From Stachybotrys elegans (taxonomy: Eukaryota > Ascomycota > Sordariomycetes > Hypocreales > Stachybotryaceae): 64,000 nt of DNA. The DNA is taken from NCBI GenBank assembly GCA_020746835.1, contig JAGPNK010000005.1:1798001-1862000 (forward strand). The letters are read 5' to 3'. Positions 52,189 through 62,681 of this stretch are shown piece by piece (positions within the stretch are counted from its first letter, which is position 1; each line of letters begins with the position of its first letter). The translations under genes were made by a program, and so were the position numbers. The notes under the pieces are model-generated. The model did not search any database, had not been told where the DNA came from, and saw nothing but the letters and a program-made list of their open reading frames with translations.

Positions 52189-53225
52189 TCAAGTCATGCT
52201 GCGGCCAGTGTTGGTGGTTTTCTTGCGGTCCAAGCGGCGGACTACGGCGCCAAGCACGACCTTGAGGATGGCATCAGCGGTGAGAGACTTCTGGCCCACG
52301 AGGCTCTGGCTGTCCCAAGTCACGGTGTCAACCATGTCACGGACGCCCCGCTTGGCCAGGCCGTCGTCCAGATCTGCGAGGTCCTCGGTGGCAGACCTAT
52401 CATGACCGACCTGGAAGAATTGAATGCCGACCTGGTAGGGGAGAGCATCGAGCTTGTCGAGCTTCCCGGCACACCGGACAATGATACTCTCAGGGTCGTC
52501 CGAGGCAGCACCATCGGTGATGACGATGATGTTCACAGGCTTGACAGAGGCCGGGTCATGGGCACGTTCAAGCTTTTCAAGGTAAGGCGTCAGGAGTTCA
52601 TCGAGGCGGTGTCCCGTGGGGGTACCACCTGAAGGACCAAGTTTTTTGAAGAGATCGGTGACGGTTTTGGAAGAAGTGACGCCGTAGTAACCACCCTGGG
52701 CGGTGCCGCTGGGGTTACTGGCGCGAGAGCGGTGGTTGAGAAAGTAGACGTCGATGCCATCGCTGTCATGGTCGGTGCAGATGGGGGTGATGGCCTCAAG
52801 TACGGCGCCGACTTCCTTCCATCGCGAGCCGTACATGGAGCTCGAGTCGTCGATGAGGAAGATGGTGTCAAAGGAGCTTAGAAAAGCATACTTGTCCTCT
52901 GGGGTAGACACGCTGGCCAGGCTAGGAGCCGGAGAGTGGCCGGACCGGACGTTACCGGGCGCGAGGCTGCTGAAGGGATTCGTAGGCTGCGCGGCCGAGT
53001 AAGGAGGAGGCGCGTCAGCAGTGAGGGTATCCGAAGGGGGTGCGCCCTCTGGCATGGTTGTTAGTGAGCGGTCGATTGGATGCAGAAGGGAGGAGAGGAT
53101 GATGTTGATGTTGACGGTGACGGTGACTTACTGGAAGATTCGGCTTCATACATGCTTGCTTTTTTGCTCCCTGAGGAAGTCTTGCGTGAGAGGTTGTTCT
53201 TGATACTGTCCAAGAAGTTGGGCAT
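52189..53225 (-). CDS. von Willebrand factor A-domain protein with PPxY motif
   Basis: Two exons (53225-53132, 53048-52189; 83-nt intron GTAAGT, CACTAAC, GCCAG) give 317 residues. The first exon encodes a basic Ser-rich start (MPNFLDSIKNNLSRKTSS). A Pro-rich stretch holds PPPY near residues 45-48, a standard ligand for WW domains such as those of the Rsp5 ubiquitin ligase. The VWA domain covers about 90-300. Its metal-ion site DxSxS is intact at 98-102 (LIDDSSSMYG), with the later Thr and Asp in GGTPTGHRLD and IVITDGAASDD. The protein has no signal peptide, so it probably acts inside the cell. The ATG at 53048 region (MPEG) lies partly within the intron and would drop the basic start; I prefer the spliced form. 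Partner and role unknown. Confidence 0.88.
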
Positions 53226-55734
53226 GGTGGGCGGTGGGAGCTGGAGGAAGGATTGACGAAGTGACGGGGGTGAGGGTAATTTATATGATTAAGTCTCGGA
53301 ACCAAGGCTTGTGGCAAGGCGATTCAGAGATCAAAGGTGAGGCGAGGATGAAGAGTACTGAGGGAGGTGTGACGTGAACTGGTCTATGTTCTCTTTGTAT
53401 CCCGTTGTTGTCTTTTCTGCCTTTGTACTTATGTAATGTAATGAGGGGAGTACAAGGCAGGAGCCACTGGAGTTTGTGGCGACATTAAATCTTATAGGTG
53501 TATTATGAGGCTTTTAACTCTGAACGCAGTCAACATATCGCGTTGTAGGCTATGCGATTTGCCTTCCCATGGCGATGCAGTCGCAAAGTCTTGGGAGTTT
53601 CCGGATGTGGAGGACATACGGTCACATACCTAGCAAGGTACATAAGTAGGTTGGATACTGGGACGGGAGGTTCACGAGGCCCCAGGGCCTTCGCCAGATC
53701 GGAACTAGCCCCCCACATAGTGTGGCTGGAACAACCCATCGGCGGCGGCTGTGCATGGGGCTGAGCTCTGAGGATGGCAAACGATCACTGTGCGTGATGG
53801 GGGAAATGGAGATTATGAGCAGAAGAAGAGTGGGAATGAATCAATGGTTCCTGCATGAACCATGAACCATTATTCAACCTTGCGGAGCCGCGTCCGGCAA
53901 ATATCATGCAATCGGCTGGTACAGATGAGATGAAGTGCAGCATGGCATTCGTCAGGCGTTCTTCAAGTCGAACACGAGGGCGGAAATGGCCTCAATCTTA
54001 TTACAAATGTTGCGCAAACAGACTCGACTCATGTCACGAGCGTGCGCAGCCACAGACCATTTACATGTCTTTTGTGGTGGCTGTTGATGATGGCAAAGCT
54101 GGTTGTACTTGAGTTAGTATGTGCACCGACGCTACACATGTACCATGCAAGAAATGACGAGGGTAGCATACAGGCATTCTTTTTGAAATTTGAATTTTCC
54201 AATCCCTCGACGCCCCTTTATTCAGGCACAGGTAAAAGGATTCCGCAAACAAAAATATACCCCCAGCCCGGCATTATCAGGCCTTGTCAGGGTCTTTCTC
54301 CCTCTTCAGGAATGATATGCGCCCCGAAACTAAGGCGCAGGAGCCTCACCACCACCCATTCCCCATCCCATGCTGGCATCCATTCATACGGATCCGCGGT
54401 CTAGATGGGCGTTGATTGCCGCAGTGATCCGTCACTTGGGCTGATGTGAGCGCGCCACCAGGGCTTGAGGCCGTTTGTGGACGGACATTCCCCATGCCGT
54501 CTTTCCCGATGCCACCTACGGATTATACTTGCCTCCTTTTACCCAGTGTAATGCGGCACGTTGTTGCGCCCAATCAGCATGGGTGAAACCATCACGACTA
54601 CACTACTACCTATACGGAGCAGCAGCAGCAGCCAAGATAATCAATTCGTCTTCTTTCAGTGTCATTGAGCAAACCTCCCATTACTTCTGCCTCAATCACA
54701 TCGGGAACGAGATCCCCCCCTCCACTGCCAAGGGCTAGGCATCGGGTGCATCCGCAAGCCCATCCATCCCGCTGGCCCTCTGGATGCGACAGGCATGGAC
54801 AAGAAACAAAAGAAGAGGAAAATGCAGGCTGAAACCAGGCCGCCTCCACTGTCACAGATCAAGCCCAGGTCGGGGTCAAGCTTTTGGACCAGGGGCAAGG
54901 GCAAAGGCTTGCGTGAATCATTTGCCGGCGCGTCCCCCCGATGTAACCCTCCCTGATCCAAATATGTCGAGCATCCTGACGGCTCACCTGCGGCCTATCG
55001 TCAGAAACCGAACGGGGGAAAAGTCAAAAAATAAATTAGATTGCACTCTGGTAGGATCGTCAACGCCAGGCTTCTCCCGTCGGCCATTCTGTGCCGTAAA
55101 TTTGTTTGCTTGTTTGCCCGCAGGGTCGCATTGTCTGACCTCCCATCCACCATCCCTCCATCCCTCCATCCATCCATCCATCCATCCATCCAGCTCCATC
55201 ACCGTCGCCTTATAACTCGGCCAATCCCGCTTCACGATACCAGCTCTTGGACCCCATCTTGTTGCAGCCCCCTACCCTCTCCATTGAGCTTCAGCTTCTC
55301 CTTATAAGGTCACCAGCACTCTTGGCTCCAAGTCCCTCTCTCCCTCACTCTCTCCCTGTCCCTGTCCCTATCCCTCTCGTCCTGCCTGTCCAGCTCCTCG
55401 TGTCTGCAAGTCGTCCGCGCTTGCATTGCTGATTACCCACTTTGTCGCTGATCTGCCTGCACTTGGACCCTAAAGCCCAACGTCTCGCTGCCCCTTCCTG
55501 CCCACCCCGCTGGCCATACAGTACTAACAAGTCTTCTTGACCGACTCTGCTTGCTTCTGCTGATTCCGGTACAAAAAAGACAGAGCTCGCCGCCCCGTCT
55601 TGTCCATCTATTTTTTTCTTCTTCTTCTTCTTCTCTTCTTCGCTCGTCCCCTTCAACTATAGTGTATTTCTACACAACCACCTGTACCTTAGCAACTCTA
55701 TACCCCTCCTCGCGCAGCGCGAATCCCCCTCACA
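53226..55734. promoter_or_regulatory. Divergent upstream region of the VWA and aminotransferase genes
   Basis: 2.5 kb without a convincing gene. It has an ATCC repeat (separate entry) and, from about 55290 to 55730, a strongly CT-rich leader ahead of the aminotransferase start. No tRNA signature found. Confidence 0.45.
55150..55192. repeat. ATCC tetranucleotide repeat
   Basis: About nine near-perfect ATCC/CTCC units some 540 bp upstream of the aminotransferase start. Confidence 0.85.
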
Positions 55735-57770
55735 ATGTTCGGCGGACGCAAGTTTTCCATCAACCGCCACACGGGCGTTCCCAAGCCCATGGCTCGCCGC
55801 TTCAGCAATGTCGAGCCTTCCATGAATGGTAAGCGCATTCCTTATTCCCTTGGACAGACCAGAGGAGGCTTGCAGTATTGTCATGTGATCAATCTCCTCC
55901 ATCATTCTACTTGCATCAAATTTGAGACATCTGATCCGTCTTGCCTGACGGGAGCTACCTACCTACTATGGCATGCCCAATACCCCTCCTTGCCTCCTTC
56001 CTGCCTACCTGACCTACCCTCACAACCCCGCCCCCGCAGCAAGACACCCAGCCTTGCCAGCTCCCAATTCTCCAAGTCAATTGACCAAGCATCGCATTGC
56101 TGACCCAAGAAAAACTTTGTTTCTACAGAAATTCAGTCCAAGGTCCACCGCCAGTTCCGCAATGCCCACGAGGGCCACATGCCCCATGCCGGTCTCGACG
56201 CCAGCCGATCCTCCACCGGTGTCGTCTGGTGTACCGAGCGAGCCAACGAGTATGGCTTCATGGACGAGCCCGATGCCTGGGCCAACCTGGGTCAGGGTGC
56301 CCCCGAGGTCGAGGATGAGATTGCCGGCTGCTTCAAGAGACCCGAGACTGTCAACATCTCCGTCTCTGCCCGAGAGTACGGTCCCACCGCCGGTATCAAG
56401 CCCCTCCGCGAGGCTGTCGCCAACCTCTACAACGAGATGCACCGCAAGGGCAAGGACAGTCTCTACACCTGGGAGAACGTCGCCATTGTCCCTGGTGGTC
56501 GCGCCGGTCTCATTCGTATCGCCGCCGTTCTCGGAAGTGCCTATCTGAGTTTCTTCCTTCCCGACTACACTGCCTACAACGAGATGTTGAGTCTGTTCAA
56601 GAACGTACGTCCAGCCATCTTCCTGTCGCATGCAATTGTACACGCACGCAGTCTTGAGCTGTGCTAACTCCTCCCAGTTCGCCGCCATCCCTGTCCCTCT
56701 GTCGGAAGAGGATGGCTACCACATCCACCCCGACAAGATCGCCGAGGAAATCGCCCGTGGTACCTCGGTCATCCTCACCTCCAACCCCCGAAACCCTACC
56801 GGCCGTGTCGTCGCCAACCCCGAGCTGGCTGAGATCCAGGACATGTGCCGTGGCCGCGCCACCTTCATCAGCGACGAGTTCTACTCTGGCTACAACTACA
56901 CCAGCAACTGCGACGGTACCACCATCTCCGCCGCCGAGAACGTCGAGGACGTCGACGAGGACGATGTCCTCATCATTGACGGTCTTACCAAGCGCTTCCG
57001 ACTTCCCGGCTGGCGAATTGCTTGGATTCTGGGCCCCAAGGGTGAGCACCCACTCCTGTCACACAGTATATGTTCATCCCTGCTAACTTTGGCCAGAATA
57101 CATCTCTGCGTGAGTACATGGGCGTACACGAGGCTCAAGTCTCAACTAACCCCTTCTAGTATCGGTTCTTGCGGTAGCTACCTCGATGGTGGTGCAGTCC
57201 ATGCCCTTCAGGAGGCCTCCATCCCCATGCTTGACCCTGAGCTGGTCAAGGTCGAGATGACCCATCTCCAGCGCCACTTCCGCGTAGGTATTCCGAGATG
57301 TGACTATGGATATGTCGACTGAGAAGTTATTAGGACAAGCGAGACTACACCGTCCGCCGCCTGCGCGAGATGGGATTCATCATCAAATATGTCCCCGACT
57401 CCACCTTCTACTTGTAAGTCATTCTTGACACTACTTTACACTGTGACGTTGTACTGATCCGCCCAGGTGGCTGAACCTCGAGGGTCTCCCCGAGGCCATT
57501 GCCGACGGTCTCAACTTCTTCCAGGCCTGCCTGGAGGAGAAGGTCATTGTCGTCCCTGGTATCTTCTTCGACCTGAACCCCTCTCGTCGTCGTGATCTGT
57601 TCGACAGTCCCTGCCACCACTTTGTCCGTCTCTCCTACGGCCCTAGGATGGAGGTGCTGAAGATGGGTCTGGACGGTATCGAGCGCGTTGTTAACAAGTG
57701 AGTATCTACCCATGAAACGCCTCAGAGGTTCGAGACTGACATCGCAATTAGGTTCAAGCGATCTGGTTAA
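55735..57770 (+). CDS. PLP-dependent class I/II aminotransferase
   Basis: Fold-type I pyridoxal-phosphate enzyme, 466 residues from eight exons: 55735-55828, 56129-56604, 56678-57041, 57097-57109, 57160-57283, 57334-57413, 57467-57697 and 57752-57770. Exon 4 is a 13-nt micro-exon; all phases close without a stop. The first intron is 300 nt, the others 50-73 nt. Core motifs are WANLGQGAPEVEDE, YGPTAGIKPLREAV, SNPRNPTGRVV, the strand with the cofactor Asp near FISDEFYSGYNY, and DGLTKRFRLPGWRIAW with the Schiff-base Lys. The C-terminal domain includes HFVRLSYGP, with the substrate carboxylate Arg. The family includes ACC-synthase-like and aspartate/tyrosine-type enzymes; the substrate cannot be told from sequence. 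The short basic N-terminus (FSINRHTGVPKPMARRF) might direct it to an organelle, which is uncertain. Confidence 0.92.
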
Positions 57771-58201
57771 GCACTAGGCTATTTGCTGATTTGACTGGGT
57801 TGAATACAATGAGCACAAGCACGCGTTGCATGGAGAAATTAGATCCATATAGATACCTGACTAAGACACGAAATGAGATCATGCTTCCCGTCCCATTGCA
57901 TTGCCTCTGTCGCATGCCAATCTACCTAATCCATTCTCCATAATGACCAGCACAATCCTTGCAACTCTATGAGCTACCCTTGTATGTAAAGATCATGTTT
58001 CCACAGAGTATGGGTTGGCTGTGGCCGAATCGCCGCTAACCGCAACGGGAACACTGGCAGAATCATCTGGACTTTTCCGCCAAGACTCAAGACTGCTAAA
58101 TCTGTGTTGAACCACCTACACCATCTCATCCTCTATATCATAAGGGCTCACACTCCTTCAACACGCACTTCGTCTCCCACCAAAGGCCCTTTCTACCAGT
58201 C
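57771..58201. other. Intergenic region
   Basis: Aminotransferase 3' UTR and upstream region of the small gene that follows. Nothing else seen. Confidence 0.4.
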
Positions 58202-58651
58202 ATGCTCTCTCGTGTCCGCTACATAATCTCACCAAGAACGTTCTCCCGTCTCTCCACTAGATACACAACCACCACCCCCTACTCAACCATGTCCGACACC
58301 ACCACCACCACTCCTTCTCCAAACAACACCCAGCCCGCGGGAGAGGACAAGTCCTCCCAGCAGCAGGAAGCCAGCCTGCTCAGCCGCGCCCTCCCCGCGC
58401 CAGACGACCCGAGCGTCACGAAGCTCGACGTCAGCGGCGAGGGCACCACCGTCAAGCTCGACCACCTGGGCCCGCTCGTCGTCAACACGGACGGCACATT
58501 GGCCCGCGTCGCAAACTGGGAGCACATGACCGAGTTTGAGCGCCGCAACACGCTGCGCGTCCTCGGCAAGAGGAACCAGGAGCGCCTGGCGGTGCTGCGC
58601 GCCGCGGCAGCGGAAAAGGACCAGCAGCAGGGGCAGGAGGGAAGTCAGTAG
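58202..58651 (+). CDS. Small conserved protein, probably mitochondrial
   Basis: Single exon, 149 residues. The first 30 residues (MLSRVRYIISPRTFSRLSTR) have several Arg and no acidic residue, like a mitochondrial presequence. A Thr/Ser/Gln-rich linker follows. The C-terminal part, from about residue 85 (VVNTDGTLARVANWEHM, then EFERRNTLRVLGKRNQERL), resembles a short conserved module found in many small fungal proteins of unknown role. An in-frame ATG at 58289 would remove the presequence, so two products are possible. No reaction or partner can be named. Confidence 0.78.
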   Translation: MLSRVRYIISPRTFSRLSTRYTTTTPYSTMSDTTTTTPSPNNTQPAGEDKSSQQQEASLLSRALPAPDDPSVTKLDVSGEGTTVKLDHLGPLVVNTDGTLARVANWEHMTEFERRNTLRVLGKRNQERLAVLRAAAAEKDQQQGQEGSQ

Positions 58652-59133
58652 GCGAGAATGCCATGGGAGGGAGGCCTGGTTAGGGATGATGCGATGACAT
58701 GATGAATGGAGGATCTCATCTAGTAAATATTTCTTGTTCACTGTGACATGGCGTTCATACGGCCGTGTAGGGTTAAGTCATAGAGAGAAGGGGCGTTGCC
58801 AGGTATATATAGTTACGCAGTATAATAATAAGACAAAACTTCATATATTCGTATATCGCCTCTGCCCATCAAATATCATCGTCTCGGTCGGGTCGCAGTC
58901 CTGGTATAATAACAACGAGTCCACCGGCCATCCCATGTCCCACCTGTCCAAGAAAATGCCAATGAGAGCACGCGTGCGTGTCAACTCCCCTGGGTGCTAT
59001 TCCAAAATTAAAACACAAAACCCCCGTCGCCTGCCATCACGGTGTCTCTGTGAACGCCATGATCCTGGAACGCCAAAACCTCAAGGTCCTATGCGCCGCA
59101 GTGTTTTTGCGGTCTTGATGCAGTCCTCTTGCG
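58652..59133. other. Convergent 3' intergenic region
   Basis: Converging ends of the small gene and the bZIP gene. No gene or RNA seen. Confidence 0.4.
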
Positions 59134-60632
59134 TTACGGCTCTTCCTCGGCCTTGGCCTGATCTGACTCTGCCGAGGCCGTCGACGTCTTGGTCTTGGTC
59201 TTGACGGCCTGCTTGGCGAACTCCTTCAGCTGAGTGATAATGTCCTTGTTGCCATCATTCTTCTCGACAAGCAGGCTCTTCAGCCACTTGTTCTCCGTCT
59301 CAAGCTGGTTCACCTTATTCTCGAGTGCCGTGACCTTTTCTGTCATCTCCTTGGCCGACTTCTCTAGGGCCTGCTCGCGCTGCTTCTTCTTCACGCGGAA
59401 ACGAGCGCTGGCAGCCGTGTTGCGGCGGCGCTTGTCCTCCTCTGCCGCATTCCTAGAAGCCTCCTCCATGCTCGCGGGCCGCGAGGCCTGCTGAGGTGCG
59501 TCGGCCTTTCTCTTGTCGGCGGGGCGGGAAGCTTCACGAGGGTAGGGCACGTGCTGAGGGGGGATCTGTCCTCCATACACTGGACCATGGCCTGGCTGGA
59601 TTTGCTGGTAGCCTTGGTTGCCATCCACAAAGTTGTTGATGGAGGGTGCCGGGGGGAAAGCATTCATATCATGAAAGTTGAAGTCGCCGCCTGCCATAGT
59701 CACGGCTGTTAGCCACTGATACACAAGACATCAACCTTGTGAGGGCGCATAGTAGAGAAATGAGGGGAGGGTCAGATCAAATGACCCGTGCGGGATCAAC
59801 GAAGATGCAAACGGTGGCCATTGGTGGTTTCAGAGAAACGGCCATCTCGAATAGCAGAAGCGGTGACTAAGGAGACGGTCTGCATGTGCCATCCCAGCCA
59901 TGCTCGCTGAAGATCAAAAGATGCCATAGCCGCATGCGCTTGCGTGATTGACGCTAAGTCACGGGATATTGCGCCATCGGTTCGATTTGTCACCTGCAGG
60001 GCAAGGCTGCACCAAATCGGTCAAGCGGGGAGCAAATCACCCCCACGCTAACGGCGATACTGCAGAACTCGACATGCAGCACGAAGCGAGGTACAACTCT
60101 GTCCTCGGAAACGTAATGATCGGGTTGTATGAGTTTGCGGGTAAGTGCTTCTTTCCGCAAAGGACCCTTTGGGGTTCATGGGATGGGGGTAAATGGTGGG
60201 AATGGCCGGTAAAGAGGGGTACAGCTTTCGCACGTGAATGGGCATGAGAAAGACAGAAGGAAAGTTCCAACACGCCAAAGCCGCGCCCAAGGAAAACATT
60301 TGATTTCTTCCACGACAGACAAAAGGAAATAAAGAAAAAGGAGCTGACTCACCCTGCATGAAGTGGTCCAGGTCGAGTTCGCTGGCCATGACCGAAGGAG
60401 CAGAGACATCGTCCGAGGGCGAAGCATGGTGCGAGGCCTCGACATCTGCCTTGGTAGGCTTGGCTTGGAAGTCGGTGCTGTGCCCAGCGTCGATATCGAA
60501 GAATTCCGTATTGGTGAACAGAGCCAGGTTGTTCTCAATGCTGAACGTGCCGTCGGTATTGGCGTCGTTGTCGACGGTGTTGAGTCCCTGGAGATAGGAC
60601 ATGTTCAACGCTCGCCGGCCGTATTGCGACAT
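59134..60632 (-). CDS. bZIP transcription factor, CYS-3/MetR type
   Basis: Exons 60632-60353 and 59690-59134 give 278 residues. The basic region (RRRNTAASARFRVKKKQREQ, about 181-200) and the leucine zipper after it (KVTALENKVNQLETENKWL) match fungal CYS-3/MetR/Zip1-like bZIP proteins, which control sulphur-acquisition genes. That role is from the family and not tested here. The N-terminal exon holds acidic and aromatic stretches (NLALFTNTEFFDIDAG) like an activation region. The intron is 662 nt, about ten times the local norm. It ends TGGCAG after a GCTAAC branch site. The last bases of the intron contain an in-frame ATG (59697), so an unspliced or alternatively promoted transcript would give a 187-residue protein that keeps the whole bZIP. 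The C-terminus is rich in Lys, Thr, Ser and Glu. Confidence 0.88.
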
Positions 60633-61580
60633 TGGAAAGACAGGCCAAGTAGGCGCAGGTGCTGGATAAAGATATTGTAGAAATAGCGGGCAAAGGTCTT
60701 TCGAAGGGCTCCAGTATCAGATTAAGAAATGATTTCGACTCGGGACGTGTGCGAGTCCAGATGCCCGGAACCGGAGCAAACAGGCAAGATGCGGTAGCGT
60801 GATCGGGAGTGGCGAATTAGGTCGCACAAGATGGTCGATTTCGCAGAAAATCCGGGCGAGGCGTCGCAGGCGGAATATCGTATATTCTCAGCAGGTCCGA
60901 ATGATGTTAAACCCGCGTTTCTGGAGTCGAAAAGAGGTTTGGATGAGGAAGGGGAGAAAGCGGGAGAAATTTGTGTGGAGGTGGGTTGGTGGTTCTTCAA
61001 TGGCGCCTTTCAAGTCAGGTCAGGTCAGGCCAGCCGTGATTTCTCATCAGCACTGGCGCGGAGAGCCCCAGCCTGCCGGCCTAACCTCGCATGCCCCCAC
61101 CCAAATGTAGGTTGCAACCTCCACCGGTGAAAGGGCAGCCAGGCCAGCCAATGGGTCATGACCCTGATTTTGCAGGAGGCGGGGTTCTGGACCACCCGCA
61201 AAGCTTTTGGCCCATGCAGTACATACAAAGGTAGTTCGGGTCTAATCGGTCGTTCGGTCGTATGCACTGTCGTTCTCACTGAGGGTCCAGCATCACGGTA
61301 GAGCCACGCCTGGGGCTCGGAGAAAGCCTCGTCAACACACCCTGCTTCACAGCCGATCTCCGCCCCGATGTATGATTACACTGCAGTGTAATGCCCAAGA
61401 GCGGGATGGCGTCGGAACGAGTCACTTCCTCCTCTTCCAGTGCGCAGGACAGCAGCCAACCGCGCTTGCTTTGCGTCTTTTAAACCATGCGGGTGGCTTT
61501 TGATCGTCTCTATGACGCCTGGGATCTGAGATGATGGGCATCCAGCAGGACGGTGGCGATCAGTGTCGTCAGTAACGGTT

Positions 61581-61627
61581 CGTCACCGTCACCGTACGGT
61601 GAGACTGACACCGACACCGACACCGAA
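61581..61627. repeat. CGTCACC then ACCGAC tandem repeat
   Basis: Two CGTCAC-type units, then about three ACACCG units, with a short spacer that includes CCGTACGG, a small palindrome. Confidence 0.65.
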
Positions 61628-61969
61628 AATCCCTCGTCTCCCTTGTTTTGTATGTATGTATGTCTTCCTCTACCGCATGACAGTCTTCGTGTTGTAACCG
61701 TGCTTCCGTCCTGCTCCGACGACACATATGTACTTGTCACGGATGAAGGAAAATTGCCCTGCATATCTGCGAACTCATGTTCTCAGCCGACTATTGGCTG
61801 GTGGCTGCTTGATTTGTGTGTTGGAAGTGGGGAGGAGGAGACGTTGAGCGCCTGTAGCGCGCTATAGCCCAAGCCAGACCCATGAAGTTTTCGGCCACGA
61901 GCAGGTGGAGGCGAGGCATCTTTTCCACGGGAGCGGGTTACACATGCTGAGGGTATTAATAATTCTACC

Positions 61970-61993
61970 CGTCACCGTCACCGTCACCGTCGC
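61970..61993. repeat. CGTCAC hexamer repeat
   Basis: Four GTCACC/GTCGC units in a row; same core as the repeat at 61581. Confidence 0.65.
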
Positions 61994-62681
61994 TGCCACC
62001 TTGTTCTGCAGCCCCAGAGTTCGTGCAGAGGTAGCCGCCGGCATTTCCGCACATGCAAAGAGGGCCATGAACTGGCTGACCACCCGGTAGATGCACCTAA
62101 GAGATTCGAAACCACCACCGCTCTTGGTGTGAGCATTGGTGCTTGGGATAAATTTACCTCATGTGGAAACAAGAAAAACACAGTGGAGTATGCTTACCAA
62201 TTGGCCAGATCCCCGTCAATATCCTAGTGTCAGTGCATCTGATGCGGGATACGATGAGAGGAATCCATCAACGTGTGTGATTTGAGGTGGTTGTATGCAC
62301 GTCGACCAAGGGCATAGACATGCCATCGAGTCGTGAAATGAAACCTCAATCAAAATCTTGGTTGAAAAGGAAGCTGGCTGATGCGGAGGAGCTTTTCCAA
62401 TCATACTTATTTATTCCTTGATTGTCTGATAGTAGGTAGGCCTTGTGTTCTTTCCCTGACCCCAACAGCCTGCAACGCGGGGTATTTGCTGGACGCGTCC
62501 ACTACGCGTCCTACATCCACAATTGACAAAGTGCCTACCTTGATGCATATGAATAAGGCAATGAACAATTGGTCTGCCTCGCAACCCTGGGGGACGACGA
62601 AACCACTGCATTGAAGCCACTGGCCATCCTTGGCCTTTTCTCCTAGGGGAGGCGTTTGCTCATCGGCTCCCTGCCCTCGTC

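Larger units (their letters stand above)
60633..62681. promoter_or_regulatory. Divergent upstream region of the bZIP and CHL4 genes
   Basis: 2 kb with no convincing gene. Two short tandem repeats with the same ACCGTC-type core lie about 390 bp apart (separate entries). Confidence 0.45.
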
